NCBI GenBank assembly: GCA_963575745.1
Contig: CAUYUJ010009557.1
Coordinates: 291,001-355,000, forward strand
DNA length: 64,000 nt
Direction: 5' to 3'
From: Prorocentrum cordatum
Lineage: Eukaryota > Sar > Dinophyceae > Prorocentrales > Prorocentraceae
Shown: in pieces, positions 21,300 to 33,330 of the stretch
Position numbering within the stretch: position 1 is the stretch's first letter
Layout: each line of letters starts with the position of its first letter
The notes under the pieces: generated by a model
Told to the model about the DNA's origin: nothing
The model's input: only the letters and a program-made list of their open reading frames with translations
Databases searched by the model: none
Translations under genes and position numbers: made by a program

Positions 21300-21760
21300 C
21301 CCGGGGTGGGCCCACGAGGTCGAGCGCGGCGCAACGTAGCCCCCGACAGACCTCCAAGAGGCCTCGAGACAGCCTTGCGATAGCCATGGCTGCACATGGC
21401 TCAAAATATACCCCGACCGCCCCAAACCGGACCTGGCCAGACATGGGCCTTGACGAGGGCTTAAGCAGGCCCACGGTCGTGTCTGAACACGCTGGCGGGA
21501 GCACGCGGGCCGCCAAAAAATTCCAACGCGATCGGGGGGCGCCCCTGCATTCAAGCAGTTGGGGGGGGGGGGCCTCGACGCGAAAAGCTGTTGGGCGCCT
21601 TGCGGCTGGAGGGCATTTCTTTCGCCGCGCCGCCTTGCCGCCCCCCCCACCCGCGGGAATTGACCGCAAGAGAAAAGAAATAATGAAACGTAGAGCACCG
21701 ACAATAGCTGCCGATCTGGAACTCCAGCCACAGGAAACCCGCTGACAGAAAGTAACAGAA
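21300..21760. repeat. Segmental duplication, copy A
   Basis: Matches 22,505-22,960: both carry GTCGAGCGCGGC, GACCTCCAAGAGGCCTCGAG or a close variant, AGCATGGCTGCA or a variant, a G-run, GCTGGGCGCCTTGCGGC or a variant, and CTGGAACTCCAGCCAC. Copies are diverged. Confidence 0.65.
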
Positions 21761-22504
21761 AGGAGCTGAATGTCACCCGACCATACAGGGACCAAGTACT
21801 GACCAGGGACAATGGGCGCACCCGAACGCAACTACACTTGGACCAGCGCATCCGAAGCTAGCCGACTGCATGCGAACGCATCTGAACGAAACTGACTGTA
21901 ACTGAATGCGGCCCCGCACAACGTAGTGCAACTTACCGCGGCTGCAGGGCTGTCGCAAGCGCCTCGGCGGAAAGCCCCCGCGCGCCGCGTTAACGAACTG
22001 CCCATCGCAAGCGGTGGGCTACGCGCTACCACGCGCAACTGGGTGCAACTGACTGTTGACGGCGAAGGCAGCTTAGCGCGAATGTGGCGAGCGCGCAAGC
22101 AGGCCAGCAGCAGGCGCCGACTTCGAACACCAGCCGCAGGTATTCGGTCATTGAATGTAGCTGCGCGTAAATCGGCGTCTCGGACCGCAGCGACACATCG
22201 CCGATCATATCCGACTGCCAACGAACGCATCTGATTGCAATTCGATGTAATTGAATGTAGCTCCGCGCAACGCGGCGTAACTTCGCGAAGCCGCTGGGCT
22301 GTTGCAATATTCTCGGCGGAAAGCCCCCCCGTGCACCACATTGCGCGTAGTATCCATCGCAAACGATGAGATTACGTGCGACCGCGTGCAACAAGGCGCA
22401 AATGACTGTTGGCGGGGGCAATTGAAAACAATCGAGCGTAGCCGACGCAACCACTGCGCAACTCCGTGTAGCTGAACGTAACTCAGTGCGACCGCGCGTA
22501 GAAT

Positions 22505-22960
22505 AATGCAGCTCGGCCCAAGTCGAGCGCGGCTCGAGATAGCCTCCAACGGGACCTCCAAGAAGCCTCGAGACAGCCTCGAGGTGGCCCAAGCGATCTG
22601 AGCATGGCTGCAGAAGGCCGACGAAAGCCTCTAGCCGGGAACGGCTCAAGCTAGGCCTTCGGGAGGGCTCAAGCAAGCCCCATATCGCGTCTGAGTGCGC
22701 GGGTGGGACTACGTGAAACGTCGGCGATTTCCAGCGCCGCGTGGGGGGGGGGCCTGCGTCCAAGCTGCAGGGGAGGGGGGCCGAGTGCAAGGAGTTGCTG
22801 GGCGTCCTGCGGCGGGATGAAATTTCCTTCGCCACGCTGTCTCGCCCCCCCACCGCCCCGTGCGCAAATTGGTCGCGAACAAGCGGCGAGGAGATAATGC
22901 AGCGCAACGTGCCCGCCGCGGCCGCCGATCTGGAACTCCAGCCACGAGGGGCCTGCTGAC
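22505..22960. repeat. Segmental duplication, copy B
   Basis: Diverged partner of 21,300-21,760 in the same orientation. Confidence 0.65.
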
Positions 22961-23759
22961 CGAACGTGGCATAATGGAAGCGAATGGAATCCTACCAGTG
23001 CTGGAATCGAATAACTGACAGTGGAAAATGGGCGCATTTAAACGCAACTACACATAGCCCACCGCAACCGAATCTTCCCGGCTGCACGCGGCCGCGTCTG
23101 AGCGAAACTGAATGCGACGGAATCAGTTCGGTGCAACGCAGCGTAACTTATCGCGGCGGCTGGGCTGTCTCAGGTTTCTCGGCGGATTGCCCCCGCGCGC
23201 CAAGTTACGCGCAACGCCCGTAGCAAACAACAACCCTGCGCGCTACCGCGCGCAACGGGGTGCAAGTGACCGCTGGTGGTGAAGGCACCTGAGCGCGAAT
23301 GCAACGAGTGCGCGGGAGGCCAGCCGCGGGCGCCGATATCGCACGCCAGCCACAGGTATTCGGTCATTGAACGTGGCTGAGTATAACGGGGTGCATCGGA
23401 ACGCAGCTACACATAGCCGTACATATCCGAATGTAGCCGACTGCAAACGACCGCGTCCGAGCACAACTACACATAACTGAGCGTAGCTCCGCGCAGCGCT
23501 GGGCTGTTGCAAGAATCTCGGCGGGAAGTACCCGTGCACCGCGTTGCGCGTGGCATCCGTCGCAAACGATGGGATCGCGCGCGAACGCGCGCAACTGGGT
23601 GCAACTGAATGTTGGCGAGGGTAACTGGGCGCAACTGAACGCAGCCGAGTGCTGCCATTGCGTAACTTCGTGTACATTAGCGTAACTGAATGCAAAGTAC
23701 TGCAACTTACTTAGCGCGCCTTGGGAAAACGCCCTGGGATCAATTGTTTCTGGCTCTTT

Positions 23760-24700
23760 TTTTTGCGTCGTTTCCAGGTCTCCGCTCCAACGTCAATCCA
23801 AGGAGTCATTCTGTTTCATTCCAGCTTCATGCATCATCGTTTCCAGGTTGGCCTCGCAACGCGCTGCGCTGCATCCAACACCGACAGGCGACGCGTGATA
23901 AGAGCTCGCCGCGCATTCTCCTGAATGCTTTTCTGGGAGGACAGAAAGCCGACGCCGACGCCGAGAAAGTTACTTGTTCCATATAGGGTGGACTTGCGAT
24001 TTGGACCAGCGCGAGCTCGCCCCGGCCTTCGGAATCGCGGGGGGCGGGGGGTGGGGAACGTCGCGCAGCGCGCGGGAAGGAGGGCAGGGAACCAGAAGCG
24101 CACGCGAGAGGCGACGTTGGCGGGCGTGCTCGGGAGGGGGGGCCAGAGGGAAGGACGCGGCTTCCTCCATGACGCAAGCCTCCCACTGCATCGCCGCCGC
24201 CCCCATGCGCCCCCCCCCGCCCGTTTGGCCCCCGCCGTCTCTCCCCCCTCCTCCCGCCCGCCCCCTGCCCGCCGCTAATCGCGCCCCTGACGCTCTGCAA
24301 GCCCGAGGCCGGCGCCCGACGTCGGCTCCGATCCCACCGCCCAAGCCCCGCGCCGAGAGGGGGGCGCGGCTGCCCTGCGCGGCCATTGGAGGGTGAAAGT
24401 GGGGGTCGGGCGCAGGGTCCCGGCAATGATGTTTTTTAAGGCCATGAATGGGCGATGCATCTTCGATTGCTGTGTTCGGCGGGGGAACTAATTGAAGCCC
24501 CCCGCCTGCGCCCGAACGCGAGACTCGAGGGGGGAGGAAGCTAGGGGGCGGGGGGCTCGGGAAAGGCGACGAAGGCAACGTGCGCTAAGGGCGCAAAAAG
24601 AAAAGGCTGGAACACGCGAAAGCGGCCAGGTGAGTGTCGAAATCTGCCCAGCCAATCTGACATGCGGAACACTGCGCCTCAGTTCTGGGGATCTCGAAGG
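23760..24700. other. No gene recognised
   Basis: A mixed then GC-rich stretch. Long overlapping frames on both strands reflect GC content; no motif or splice pattern stands out. Confidence 0.4.
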
Positions 24701-24704
24701 CCAG

Positions 24705-24935
24705 GGCAAAATGTGAATTCACATCGTGGGGAAAAGCAAAATGTGAATTCACATTTTGGGAAAAAGGAAAATGTGAATTCACATTTTGGGAAAAAGGAAC
24801 ATGTGAATTCACATTTAGGGATGTTGTGTAGGATTCTTAATGAAGGGGCCAGAATGTGAATTCACATTTTGGGAAAAAGGAAAATGTGAATTCACATTTT
24901 GGGGAAAAGGAAAATGTGAATTCACATTTTGGGAG
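24705..24935. repeat. 30-bp palindromic satellite
   Basis: Seven copies of the perfect palindrome ATGTGAATTCACAT start at 24,711, 24,741, 24,771, 24,801, 24,854, 24,884 and 24,914. Spacing is exactly 30 bp except for one 53-bp step. The linker is TTTGGGAAAAAGGAAA. Confidence 0.97.
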
Positions 24936-24939
24936 AATC

Positions 24940-26440
24940 GCGGGGCCCATTCCAAATCTGTCTTGGGGGTCGAGAAGTCATCGTTTGGGAACATACGCGA
25001 TCATCAACCGCACAATCAAGACACACTTGCACTCCACTTCGCCGACCCACGCGCAATATGCAAGAACGCCCGCACGCATGAACGATAATGGATGGACGGC
25101 GCGTGTGCCCGCGCGGGCAACGCGCGGGCACGAATGACTGGCCATCAATGACCGCCAGCATTGGATGCCAATCGTACCCGATCACATACATGAGCGATAC
25201 ATTGAGCATACATGGGGCATTCAGCCCCCATTGAAGACCCCCTGTTGCAGACCCCCTCTTTCACCCTCCAAGGCCATGGCCCGAGAACGCGGCGCCCTCT
25301 TAGCCCCGGCCCACGGGCCCTGGCCAACGTCCAAAGTCGTCGATGGGGCTCCGCTCCACCCGCCGTTCCAGCGGGGACCTTGGCGCTGGCGCCCCTGCGA
25401 TCGCAGGCCATGGGGCGCGCGCGGGGCCGCGCGGCTCGCTGGGCGGGCGCCGCGCATTGAGCCCGCGCGCGGCGCGGCGCCCTCGTGGCCGAGGGAACCT
25501 TGCTGGGACTGACGGGGCCCATGGGGCCGGCGCGGCTCGCGCGGCCCACGAGCCGCGCGCGGTCGATGGACATCTTACAAAGTAATTGAAGGAACTGGAA
25601 AAGGCCCGCGTCGCCCCCGCGCGCGCAGGGCTGACGCCCATCGACGCGGCGCATGTTAAACCGAAGACGCGGGCGCCCGCGTTCAACTGAGGCTCCGCAA
25701 CTTCTTTTCCAGGCGGGATCTCGGCATCGGCGTCGGGCCCCAGCGCCCCGACATTCCGAGCTCGCATCGCGCTCTGCCTGTCAATCGCTGCCCGATCCCG
25801 CGCGCGTCAGACCCGGGGGCGTCGTTGGCGCCACAACGGCGGCGTCGGCGTCGCAGCGGCGAGCGGCGGCGGCGACGTCCTCGACGCTTCCGCTCGCCCT
25901 TGGCCAAGGATCGAAATTGTCCGGTCGAAACCGTTTCCCAATGCTTTCCCAATGCGTTTCCAGCGCGTTTCTCTCCCCCCTCCCGGGCGGGTCGGACAGC
26001 GACTGGCAGGTGTCGCGCGATGAGAACTAGACGCTCTCTCCGAACAGTTCCTCCATTGCACCTCCTGCCCGCTGCAGCCGCCGCCTTCCGCCCGCGCTGC
26101 CCGGCGCTGCCGCCGCCCGGCGCTGCTGCCCGCTGCCGCTGCGCGCCGCCGCCGCCGATGCCCGCCGCGCCTCCTGCCCCGTTGCCGTCATCGTCGGCGC
26201 TCTCGCATGGCGTCGCCCGTTCGCCAGCCGGTGTTATTGTTTGTTCATATCTATATATATAAACATAAACATAACGGGCGTTTGCTTGCTGTTCCCAGCT
26301 TGCGCCGGCTCGAGAAACTAAGTTCCAACAGGTCGCGCGGGGACGTTTTTCGATCATTTTGAATGCCCGTGTTCCATCTTTTCCGGGTGCCCGCCGCAGG
26401 CTCACAAGACGCGCTCAGGGCGTTTAACTTCAAGTATCTC
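24940..26440. other. No gene recognised
   Basis: GC-rich with long ambiguous frames. A short TA run with AACATAAACATAAC at about 26,250-26,275 resembles the outer end of family 1 foldback elements. Confidence 0.35.
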
Positions 26441-27055
26441 GGCACGACGCACCGCGACCCAGTGCGACCCTGTGCGCCGCGTGCAACTGAGCGTAGCACA
26501 CTGTAATTAGTGTAAAGTAGCCTGGATGGCTTATCTTGGCGCGTCCCTACGCAGCCCCATGCCGCGTAGCTGAATTCGACGGAGCTGCCGGGCTGTTGCA
26601 AGAAACTCGGCGGACAACTACCGTGCGCCAAGTTGCACGTAACGTCGCATACAATCAGATTGCGCGCTACCACGCGCAACTGGGCGCGACTGAGTCTCGG
26701 CGAGGGCAAGTGAACGCGGCCGAGCGCAGGCGAGTGCAGCCGCTGCGTAAGTCCGCGTAACTTAGTGTAACTCACTGTAACAGATGTCGTTTAACATTGC
26801 CCAGTACGATGACCCCGTGTAGCCACGTGCAAATGCGCGCAACTCAATGTAGCTCAGTGCAGCTGGGTGCGAAACACTGTAACGTTGTGTAGCTTCATGT
26901 AACTGAATGTAAAGGACTATAACGTAGTGTAACGTATTGGAACATAATGTGAGCGCGTGGAACTCAGTGCTAACTTAATGTAACTTAATGCAACAGACGA
27001 AAAATCGTGAAACTTAATGCAACTCAAGGTAACTGAATGTGACTTTGGGACACCC
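26440..27055. repeat. Decamer repeats, second block
   Basis: TGTAACTTAATGCAAC-like units and one ~170-bp unit (about 26,580-26,760) matching those at 21.9-23.7 kb. Confidence 0.75.
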
Positions 27056-27639
27056 TAAAGAAAGCAATGCAAAAGGGCCCGCTCGCGACGACGCCAGCCG
27101 CGGCCGCGGTGCAACGCTCGGCTGGATTCGGCCGAAGATGGCGACTTCTGCGCGCGCTGACCCGGCGCCCAAGCTCAACTTCCTCCGCCCGCGGATCGCC
27201 CCGCCCCCAGAGGCGAGAACCCCCCCCCGCGAACGCCGGCTACACAACCGTCCAGGACTAGTTACAACCAGCCATCTAGAGACGACAATAATACTCTAGT
27301 GAGAAAGCTTCGCGCAACTACTCATACGAAAAACGCGTCTAAAAGGGTATGCACTCGTTCTGGGAGGCAGCATGAGTGCCGCGGTTGGAATTGCGTCGTT
27401 TAAACCCGAGGCACAAAAAAACGGACAATGGCCGCCAACCTTACTGCATTTCCACGATTGGAAAAAAGAGAACTAGAGCCATTCCAAAAACCGTGCAACG
27501 CGTCAAGAACAGCGCGAGCGCATTTCAAAGACTTTGCACGCGCCCGCCGGAAGACCGGCGCGCGCCTCCCCAGATCTATGCAGGACCAGCGGCCTGAACG
27601 GAGCCCTCCGGGATCGACTGGGCCTGTCCGACGTCTCCT

Positions 27640-29350
27640 GGGCGGTCCGCGGAAGGAGATGGGACCCCCCAGGAATCCTGCAGCGATCTCCAAGGGTAGG
27701 GTTGTCAACGCGATCTCTGATGAACCCTGTCAGGGGCTCTCAGGGATCCTGCAATGGGGGAACATAACGTGGCATAAACATAAAAAATCGGAGGTCCGCG
27801 CGGATTTCTCGGATCGGCGCTGGACCCCCTCCCTGGCGCGGCGCCGCCGCCGGGGGGCCCCAGCGCCGATCCGAGAAATCCGCGCGGACCTCAGAGTTTT
27901 TATGTTTATGTCACTTCTTGTTCCCCTATGTAAGAATCTCTCGGACATCCTGGAAGGTTCCCTCCAGAAACGCGCGCGGCTCTTTCATGGGCCCCGGAAG
28001 GGTCGCCCAGGAATCTGGGGAGGATCCCCGCGGGAACCTGCAAGGGCTGTTTCGGAAGATTCCCCGGGAATCCCGCGAGGATCTCCGCGGAATGCCGGGG
28101 TGATCCCCCGTGAACTCTGTAAGGATCTCTCGAGGATCTTGCAAGGATCTCTCGGACCTCCTGGGCGGCTCTCTCAGGAAGCGCGCGTGGTTCTCTCGGG
28201 GATCCCAGAAGGATCACCCATGAATCCTACGAAGATCTCCTGAGGATCATGCAGCGGACTCTCGGGAATCCGCACCGTGCATTTCAGGGACCCTCTCAGG
28301 ATTCACCAAGGGTCACGCATGGATTTCTTCAAGAACCCGTAAAGATTTGCCGGGGTTCCTGCAAGGATCTCCGAGGGATCCCGGACGGATCTGGCGGGAT
28401 CTTGTTATGAGCTCTCAGGAATATTGCGCGGGTCTCTGGGGCATTTTAGAAGAATCCTGCATGGATCTTCGAAGAATCTTGGAAGGGTCTCCGAAGGATC
28501 GCGATGCGCAACATATCCTCGCAAGATCCCTGCGGGAATCCGAAGGGGCTGCCAGAAGAATCCTGGAAAGAAGGCCCCAAGAACTTAGGAAAATAACCTC
28601 TGACGAATCCCACGAAAAATCTGGAACGCAAGACGACAGAATCCGGAAGGACGGGAAGAATCTCCCAGGAAGAAGTCCAGGAAGAATCTCCCAGAAATTC
28701 GAGCGAATCCCTTCAGGAGTCCGTGAAGACTCCTTCAGGAATTAAGGGGGATCCTTCAGGAACCCTGACGGGAATCCTTCATGGAACTCAGACGAATTAC
28801 CACACGGGACTTTTGTCCGAAGAACCGCGAAGAATGTATGAAGGACCATGGAAAGTCTCTGAAGAACCACGGGCAATCCCGACATAATCACGAAGATCCA
28901 TGGGAAAGCCAGAAGCATGACGCTTCCTGGAGAAACTCTGGATCATCACGAGAGATCCTGAGAATCTTCGAAATACATTTGAGAAATCAGGGGGGACTTC
29001 TAGAGGAATCCGACAGAATCCAAAAAAGCGCTGGGAACCCTTGATACATCCCATACGAATCCCCCTCGACTCTGGAGCAATCCTTAGAAATCCAGAACAT
29101 CTCTGAGGACTCCACAGGAAACCCTGCTGAAGTATTGCAAAGATGCTGAAACAAATCGAAGAGTCTCGAAGTAATGTTCACACAATATGTAAAAGATCCC
29201 GAATGCATCCTTGAAGAAACACCCGGAATCCTTGAATAATCGTTCGAACAGAACCTGGGAGAATCTCAGAAAGAAATCTGTAGGGTGTCTCGGAGGAACC
29301 TGTAAGGAATCCCGAAGGAACCTCCAAGGAATCTTCGCAGAGCTTCCAAA
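27640..29350. repeat. ~30-bp minisatellite (GGATCTCTCGGGAATCC)
   Basis: Degenerate GGATCTCTCGGAGGATCCTGC-type units across 1.7 kb, drifting to AGAATCTCCGAGGAACC forms on the right. Family 1 foldback at 27,755-27,928 interrupts it. The frames it yields (EGSPRDPGRIWRD) are not genes. Confidence 0.8.
27755..27928. mobile_element. Foldback element, family 1, with target duplication
   Basis: The ends TGGGGGAACATAACGTGGC and TCACTTCTTGTTCCCCTA are inverted, with arms CGGAGGTCCGCGCGGATTTC and GAAATCCGCGCGGACCTC. Flanked by TGCAA and TGTAA, a 5-bp duplication with one change. 174 bp, no coding capacity. Confidence 0.82.
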
Positions 29351-29479
29351 GCGGTTGGAATGGGTACTACTTGGTTGGAACTGATACCAACATGTTCTGG
29401 ATCCGTCACAATCGAATGTGATCCGTCCAAGTTCGAACCCGACCCCCTCCCCCCCTTCCGAAATTAAAGGGTTCGGGAC

Positions 29480-29860
29480 CTCCGAACATCCTCGCCGCTG
29501 GCAACATCGTCGTCGTCCTTTGTCGGCGGATCGGTCGGTAGAACGGGTACCGTCGTCGTCGGGCGGGACACGTTGACATGGCGTCGTGCTCGTCGTCGTC
29601 CTCGTCGTTGTCGTTTGTTGGCGCCGGGTGTCATCGCCGTCGCCGTCGCCATTGCCGTCGTCGCGGGCGAATCCCCTTGGTCGGGCGGGCGGGTGCGACT
29701 CGTCGTCGACGTCTTCGTGGCGGGTCGGTCGGTCGGGCGGGCGGGACACGTCGTCATCGTTTGCCAGCGCCGGGGGGGAGTTCTAACCCCTCGTCCCGAT
29801 TTTCAAGGCAAGGGTGTGGTGGGGGGCTGTCGGACACACACACACACACACCTGCCTCCC
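29480..29860. repeat. GTC-rich and (CA)n simple sequence
   Basis: TCGTCGTC-type triplets with GGTCGGTCGGGCGGGCGG, then ACACACACACACACAC at about 29,834-29,852. Confidence 0.85.
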
Positions 29861-30069
29861 TCCCAGCGTGCTCAGAAGACGCCCTATCTTAGGTCGGATG
29901 AGCCAATGGCAACAATGATGTTCAACCAGGGCTAGTGCCTCGTTCGACCTTCAAGGAGGGGCAGCCCAATCTCACCATGATTTTCTGCCCGCGAGCCTGT
30001 GCAAGTCTCCGTCCCTCGCCGCCTCCATCCCGGGGCACAGCCGTGCCTGAGGGGACACGGGGGGGCCTT

Positions 30070-31480
30070 GGCTCAGGGCGGGAAACATCGACTTGGAATC
30101 GGCGGTGCATTGCCGAAAGATCGGCGATACGTAGCGAAGCTGCGCGCTCCTCGTTGGCGGCAGAGATCGGGGAGACGTGAGACTCGGGGGACTCTTGGCC
30201 TGACAGGGCCATCAAGAACATGACGAGACCCGATCTGAAATTTGACGCGAAATCTCGCTGCAGCCATCCCACGAAAAATGGACAATCAAGATCCAGGACG
30301 CGCCCGTCAAAAAGCGTGGGGGCTAACCCGAGCTCTGGCGCACTCGAGTCTCACCTTTCCCTGAAGAAGAATGCCAGGCCGATCTGTGGAGTCGATGCCC
30401 CCCCCCTTGGGCCAACCATAACTTTTGGGTCCCCCGCGACCCTTCGGGGCGATCCGGGCTAACCCCGGAGCGCTCTCGGCGAGGCGCAGGGCGAGCACCT
30501 CGGGGCCGCCAGCCCGCCGGGAGCCCACGGGCGCGCCCGAAATCCTCGACATGCCCCGAGGCGGCGCGGCGCGGGGTGCCCCGAAAGCGCTCTCGCTGCC
30601 CCCGCGGTGCCCCCAGGCGCCGCGGCGCGCGCCGCGGCGCCGCCGCGCGCGCAGGCGCCGGCGCTCCGGCGGCCGCGGGCCTGTGCAGCACCAGCGCCAC
30701 GTGCCGCAGCGCCTCGGCCGCGGTGCCCCGGGCGAGCGCGTAGGCGGCGCCGTGGGCGCGGCGCTGGTGCATCCAGAGGCCCTGCTCGCCGCGCGCGAGC
30801 CTCGAGGCCGCCCAGCAGGGTGGGGTCGGAGTGGTCCGTCGGAGCAGATCCGAGGGCGGCTCGGGCGTCGCTTCATGGGGGGGCGAGAACTGCGGGGGGG
30901 GAGAGAGGTACACTTTTTGGGCCCTCCAGGCTCCCTTTTGGGCCCTAGAGGGCCCCTTTGGGGGCCTTGAAAGGCCCTTTTCTGCAGCCTCACTGCCTCC
31001 CTCTATTTATCGCCCCCCTATTACGCGATGCCCGACCAGCGGATCGCGGCGCATCGCTGGGATGCATCGGCGATACGGCTCGACGTGGGGCCGAAGCGGG
31101 GTCGTGCGCGCGGCGCCAGTTCGGAGGCTGCTGAAGGCGTCTGTGGCCTACGGCTCAAGGTGTCCCCAGCTATTCGGTCCAAGCTGGAGCCCCTGGGGCC
31201 CTTTGGACCTCGTGAGGGGGTGCTCTGGAGACCGTGGAGGTCTCTTCGGGAATTCTGGTCACATCTTGGGACAGTGACACGCAGCACCCGACTGGTGCAT
31301 CCACGCGCCCTGCTCGACGCGCGCGACCCCCAGGGGCTGGGGCAGATCTGGGCTGGTGGACCGCACCGCATCGCCAGGATGCACCGACAATGCGCTCGAC
31401 GTGGGGCCGATCTTCTCCGCGCGCACGTCGCCGACGCACGGCCGACGCACCCGCGCTGCATCGGCGATGCGGCTCCATCC
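30070..31480. repeat. Diverged repeats sharing GCATCGGCGATAC and GGTGCATCCA
   Basis: GCATCGGCGATRC-like blocks lie at 30,086, 31,060, 31,372 and 31,458, and again at 38,330 and 39,770. A CTGGTGCATCCA...CCTGCTCG...GCGCGCGAGC block repeats at 30,772 and 31,290. An 80-bp piece at 31,035 recurs at 31,357. GC-rich minus frames overlap but none is convincing. Confidence 0.55.
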
Positions 31481-31499
31481 TCCGACACAGCGACGGAGG

Positions 31500-31790
31500 A
31501 AAGAGGAGGGAGGAGGGAGGAGGGGGGCAGAGGGAGGAGGGAGGAGGAGGGGGGAGGGAGGAGGAGGGGGGAGAGGGGAGGGAGGGAGGAGGGAGGAGGA
31601 AGTAGGAAGAGGAAACGAGGGATGAGGAGGAGGAGGAGGAGGAGGAGGAGGAGGAGGAGGAGGAGGAGGAGGAGGAGGAGGGGAGGAGAAGGAGAGGAGG
31701 AGGAGGAGGAGGAGAGGAGGAGGAGGAGGAGGAGGGAGGAGGGAGAGAAAGAGGGAAGGAGAGGGAAGAAAGAAGAGGGGAGAGGAGGGA
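31500..31790. repeat. (GGA)n microsatellite
   Basis: GGA/GAA triplets, about 290 bp. Confidence 0.95.
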
Positions 31791-31824
31791 AGGGGTGGAA
31801 AAGGGCTTTGCCTGGGCCTGCTCC

Positions 31825-32001
31825 CGGAGTTCCGATGGCCCCCGGGAGCCTGCCGCACGTGGGGCAGAGCAGCAGGCCCTCGGCGGCCCACGCTTCCAGG
31901 CGCCAGCGGGCGACCAGGCGGACGACGCCGCCGGGCGTCACGCGGGCATCGGCAAAGTGCTGCCCCACCTGGGGCGGACGGTGCAGTGGCGCAGCGCACA
32001 A
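31825..32001 (-). CDS. Possible exon with CxxC, unknown protein
   Basis: The minus frame reads HRPPQVGQHFADARVTPGGV then VRLVARWRLEAWAAEGLLLC, PTCGRLPG: even composition, tryptophans and a C-x-x-C that could be half a zinc site. It is bounded by a GGA tract downstream and by a family 5 foldback element upstream. I cannot name it. Confidence 0.35.
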
Positions 32002-32051
32002 GGTGGGTGGGAGGGCTTCTCAGGAGGAGGCTGCTTCTCAGAAGGGGCTGC

Positions 32052-32097
<46 letters not shown>

Positions 32098-32190
32098 GTA
32101 TATACACACATCTATAGAACAGGCCCGCGCCTTCTAAGAAGCAGGGGTGCTTCAAAGAAGCCCTCCCCCCTCCCCCCAACCCCCTCTGCG
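31997..32190. mobile_element. Foldback element, family 5, copy 2 with TA run in loop
   Basis: GGGCTTCTCAGGAGGAGGC plus TGCTTCTCAGAAGGGGC on the left mirrors GCGCCTTCTAAGAAGC plus GGTGCTTCAAAGAAGCCC on the right. About 50 bp of TATATA sequence (32,055-32,105) fills the loop. Confidence 0.6.
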
Positions 32191-32221
32191 CGTGGCCGAA
32201 TAAACGTCGGTCAGAAGAGAT

Positions 32222-32417
32222 TCGGGCCGGGCGAAATGGGGGGATAGCAAAGGGGGGGGGTTGAGAATCAGCTCGCGCAGCTGATCTTCCCGGCGCCTCC
32301 CGGCGCCAGAGGCGGCCATGTATCGAGGAATTGGCCCCTCGGTGGGGCCGAAACCAGCTGCATGAAGCAGATTTCGTACCCCCCCATTTCCCAATCCCCC
32401 CCTTTCGTCCGGCCCGA
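32222..32417. mobile_element. 196-bp foldback element, family 6, copy 2
   Basis: Inverted ends: TCGGGCCGGGCGAAATGGGG and CCCTTTCGTCCGGCCCGA. Flanked by GAGAT (32,217-32,221) and GAAAT (32,418-32,422), a 5-bp duplication with one change. Same length as the copy at 4474-4669 and similar throughout. Confidence 0.8.
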
Positions 32418-33330
32418 GAAATACATTCAAACATGAAGTAGGAAGCCGGCTGGAGTAGATTGGCTCCAGGCCCTCCCAGAGAATGACAAAGCACAGCAGA
32501 AGCATGTCGGTTCTTGGAGCAGGACGGCGCTCGAAGAAGATCTGGGTCTGGGTATCCAGAAATGCCGACCCTCAACGACCGACGTGTAACCCGGGCGGGG
32601 GGGGGGACGGCAATCAGCAGATCATGGGGGCGGGGGGCCGGGGGGGGGAGGGGGCAATATACGGATGGCGGGGGACAGGTGGAAGGGGGCCCGAGAAGCT
32701 CATGGCTACCATGCAGCCGCGGCCCCCAAGCGCGGTGCTGGGTAATTAGGCGCGCCTTTCTCTCTCGTCCCCCCCCCCCTCCGTTCATTCCCCCCGCGCC
32801 CCCGTGCGTGCCCGTGCGAGGCCCCGCGCACCCGTGCGTGCCCCGCGCGTTCACCAACCGGGCGGGCCCCCAGGGGCAGTCCTGCGGAGCGCCCCTTTGG
32901 GGTGCCACTCGCTTCTCCGCTGCGCTGGCCCTGAGACCCTCCGGGGAGCTTGGCGCGCGCAACGGCTGGAAGCCCGACCACTGTGCAGCACACGTTAGGC
33001 GTAGAACACATGATGACGACGCCCTGCTTTTTTCACGCGCAGCCGATAGGTAGCCCAGGCGGACAAGATATCACGCTTGGCCCTGGACCCCCCGGGACCT
33101 TGGAGGCGGCCAAGGGGTCTGTGGAGGGGACCCGGAAAGATCGATCAAGACGAGGGGACAAGGGCCAACATCCGCTCAGAATCGGTCCTCCCAGGGTCCA
33201 TCTGGTGCAACTTTCACCCCGGATCTGTTTCTGACGGTCCCGTGGCCCGAAGACGGCCCAAGGAGACTGAGCATTGTTTGCGCCAGGTTCGTGTCGTCCC
33301 GACTTCGGCGTTGGTTTATGACACCGCGGG

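Larger units (their letters stand above)
20850..23710. repeat. Degenerate TGCAACTGA decamer region with ~170-bp units
   Basis: Degenerate GCAACTGAATGTAGC-like decamers throughout. A higher-order ~170-bp unit (GGGCTGTTGCAAGAATCTCG, CGGCGGAAAGCCCCCG, CATCGCAAACGATG, CGCGCAACTGGGTGC) occurs near 21,945, 22,300, 23,160, 23,500 and again at 26,580. Minus frames (SFNYIQLHSVAL-like) reflect the decamer. Confidence 0.75.

Noticed and set aside
24705-24935. CRISPR array
   Set aside because: Repeats are strictly palindromic with identical 16-bp linkers rather than unique spacers, and the DNA is eukaryotic with no cas genes.
29425-29450. tRNA T-arm-like AGTTCGAACCC
   Set aside because: No acceptor, D or anticodon arms around it.
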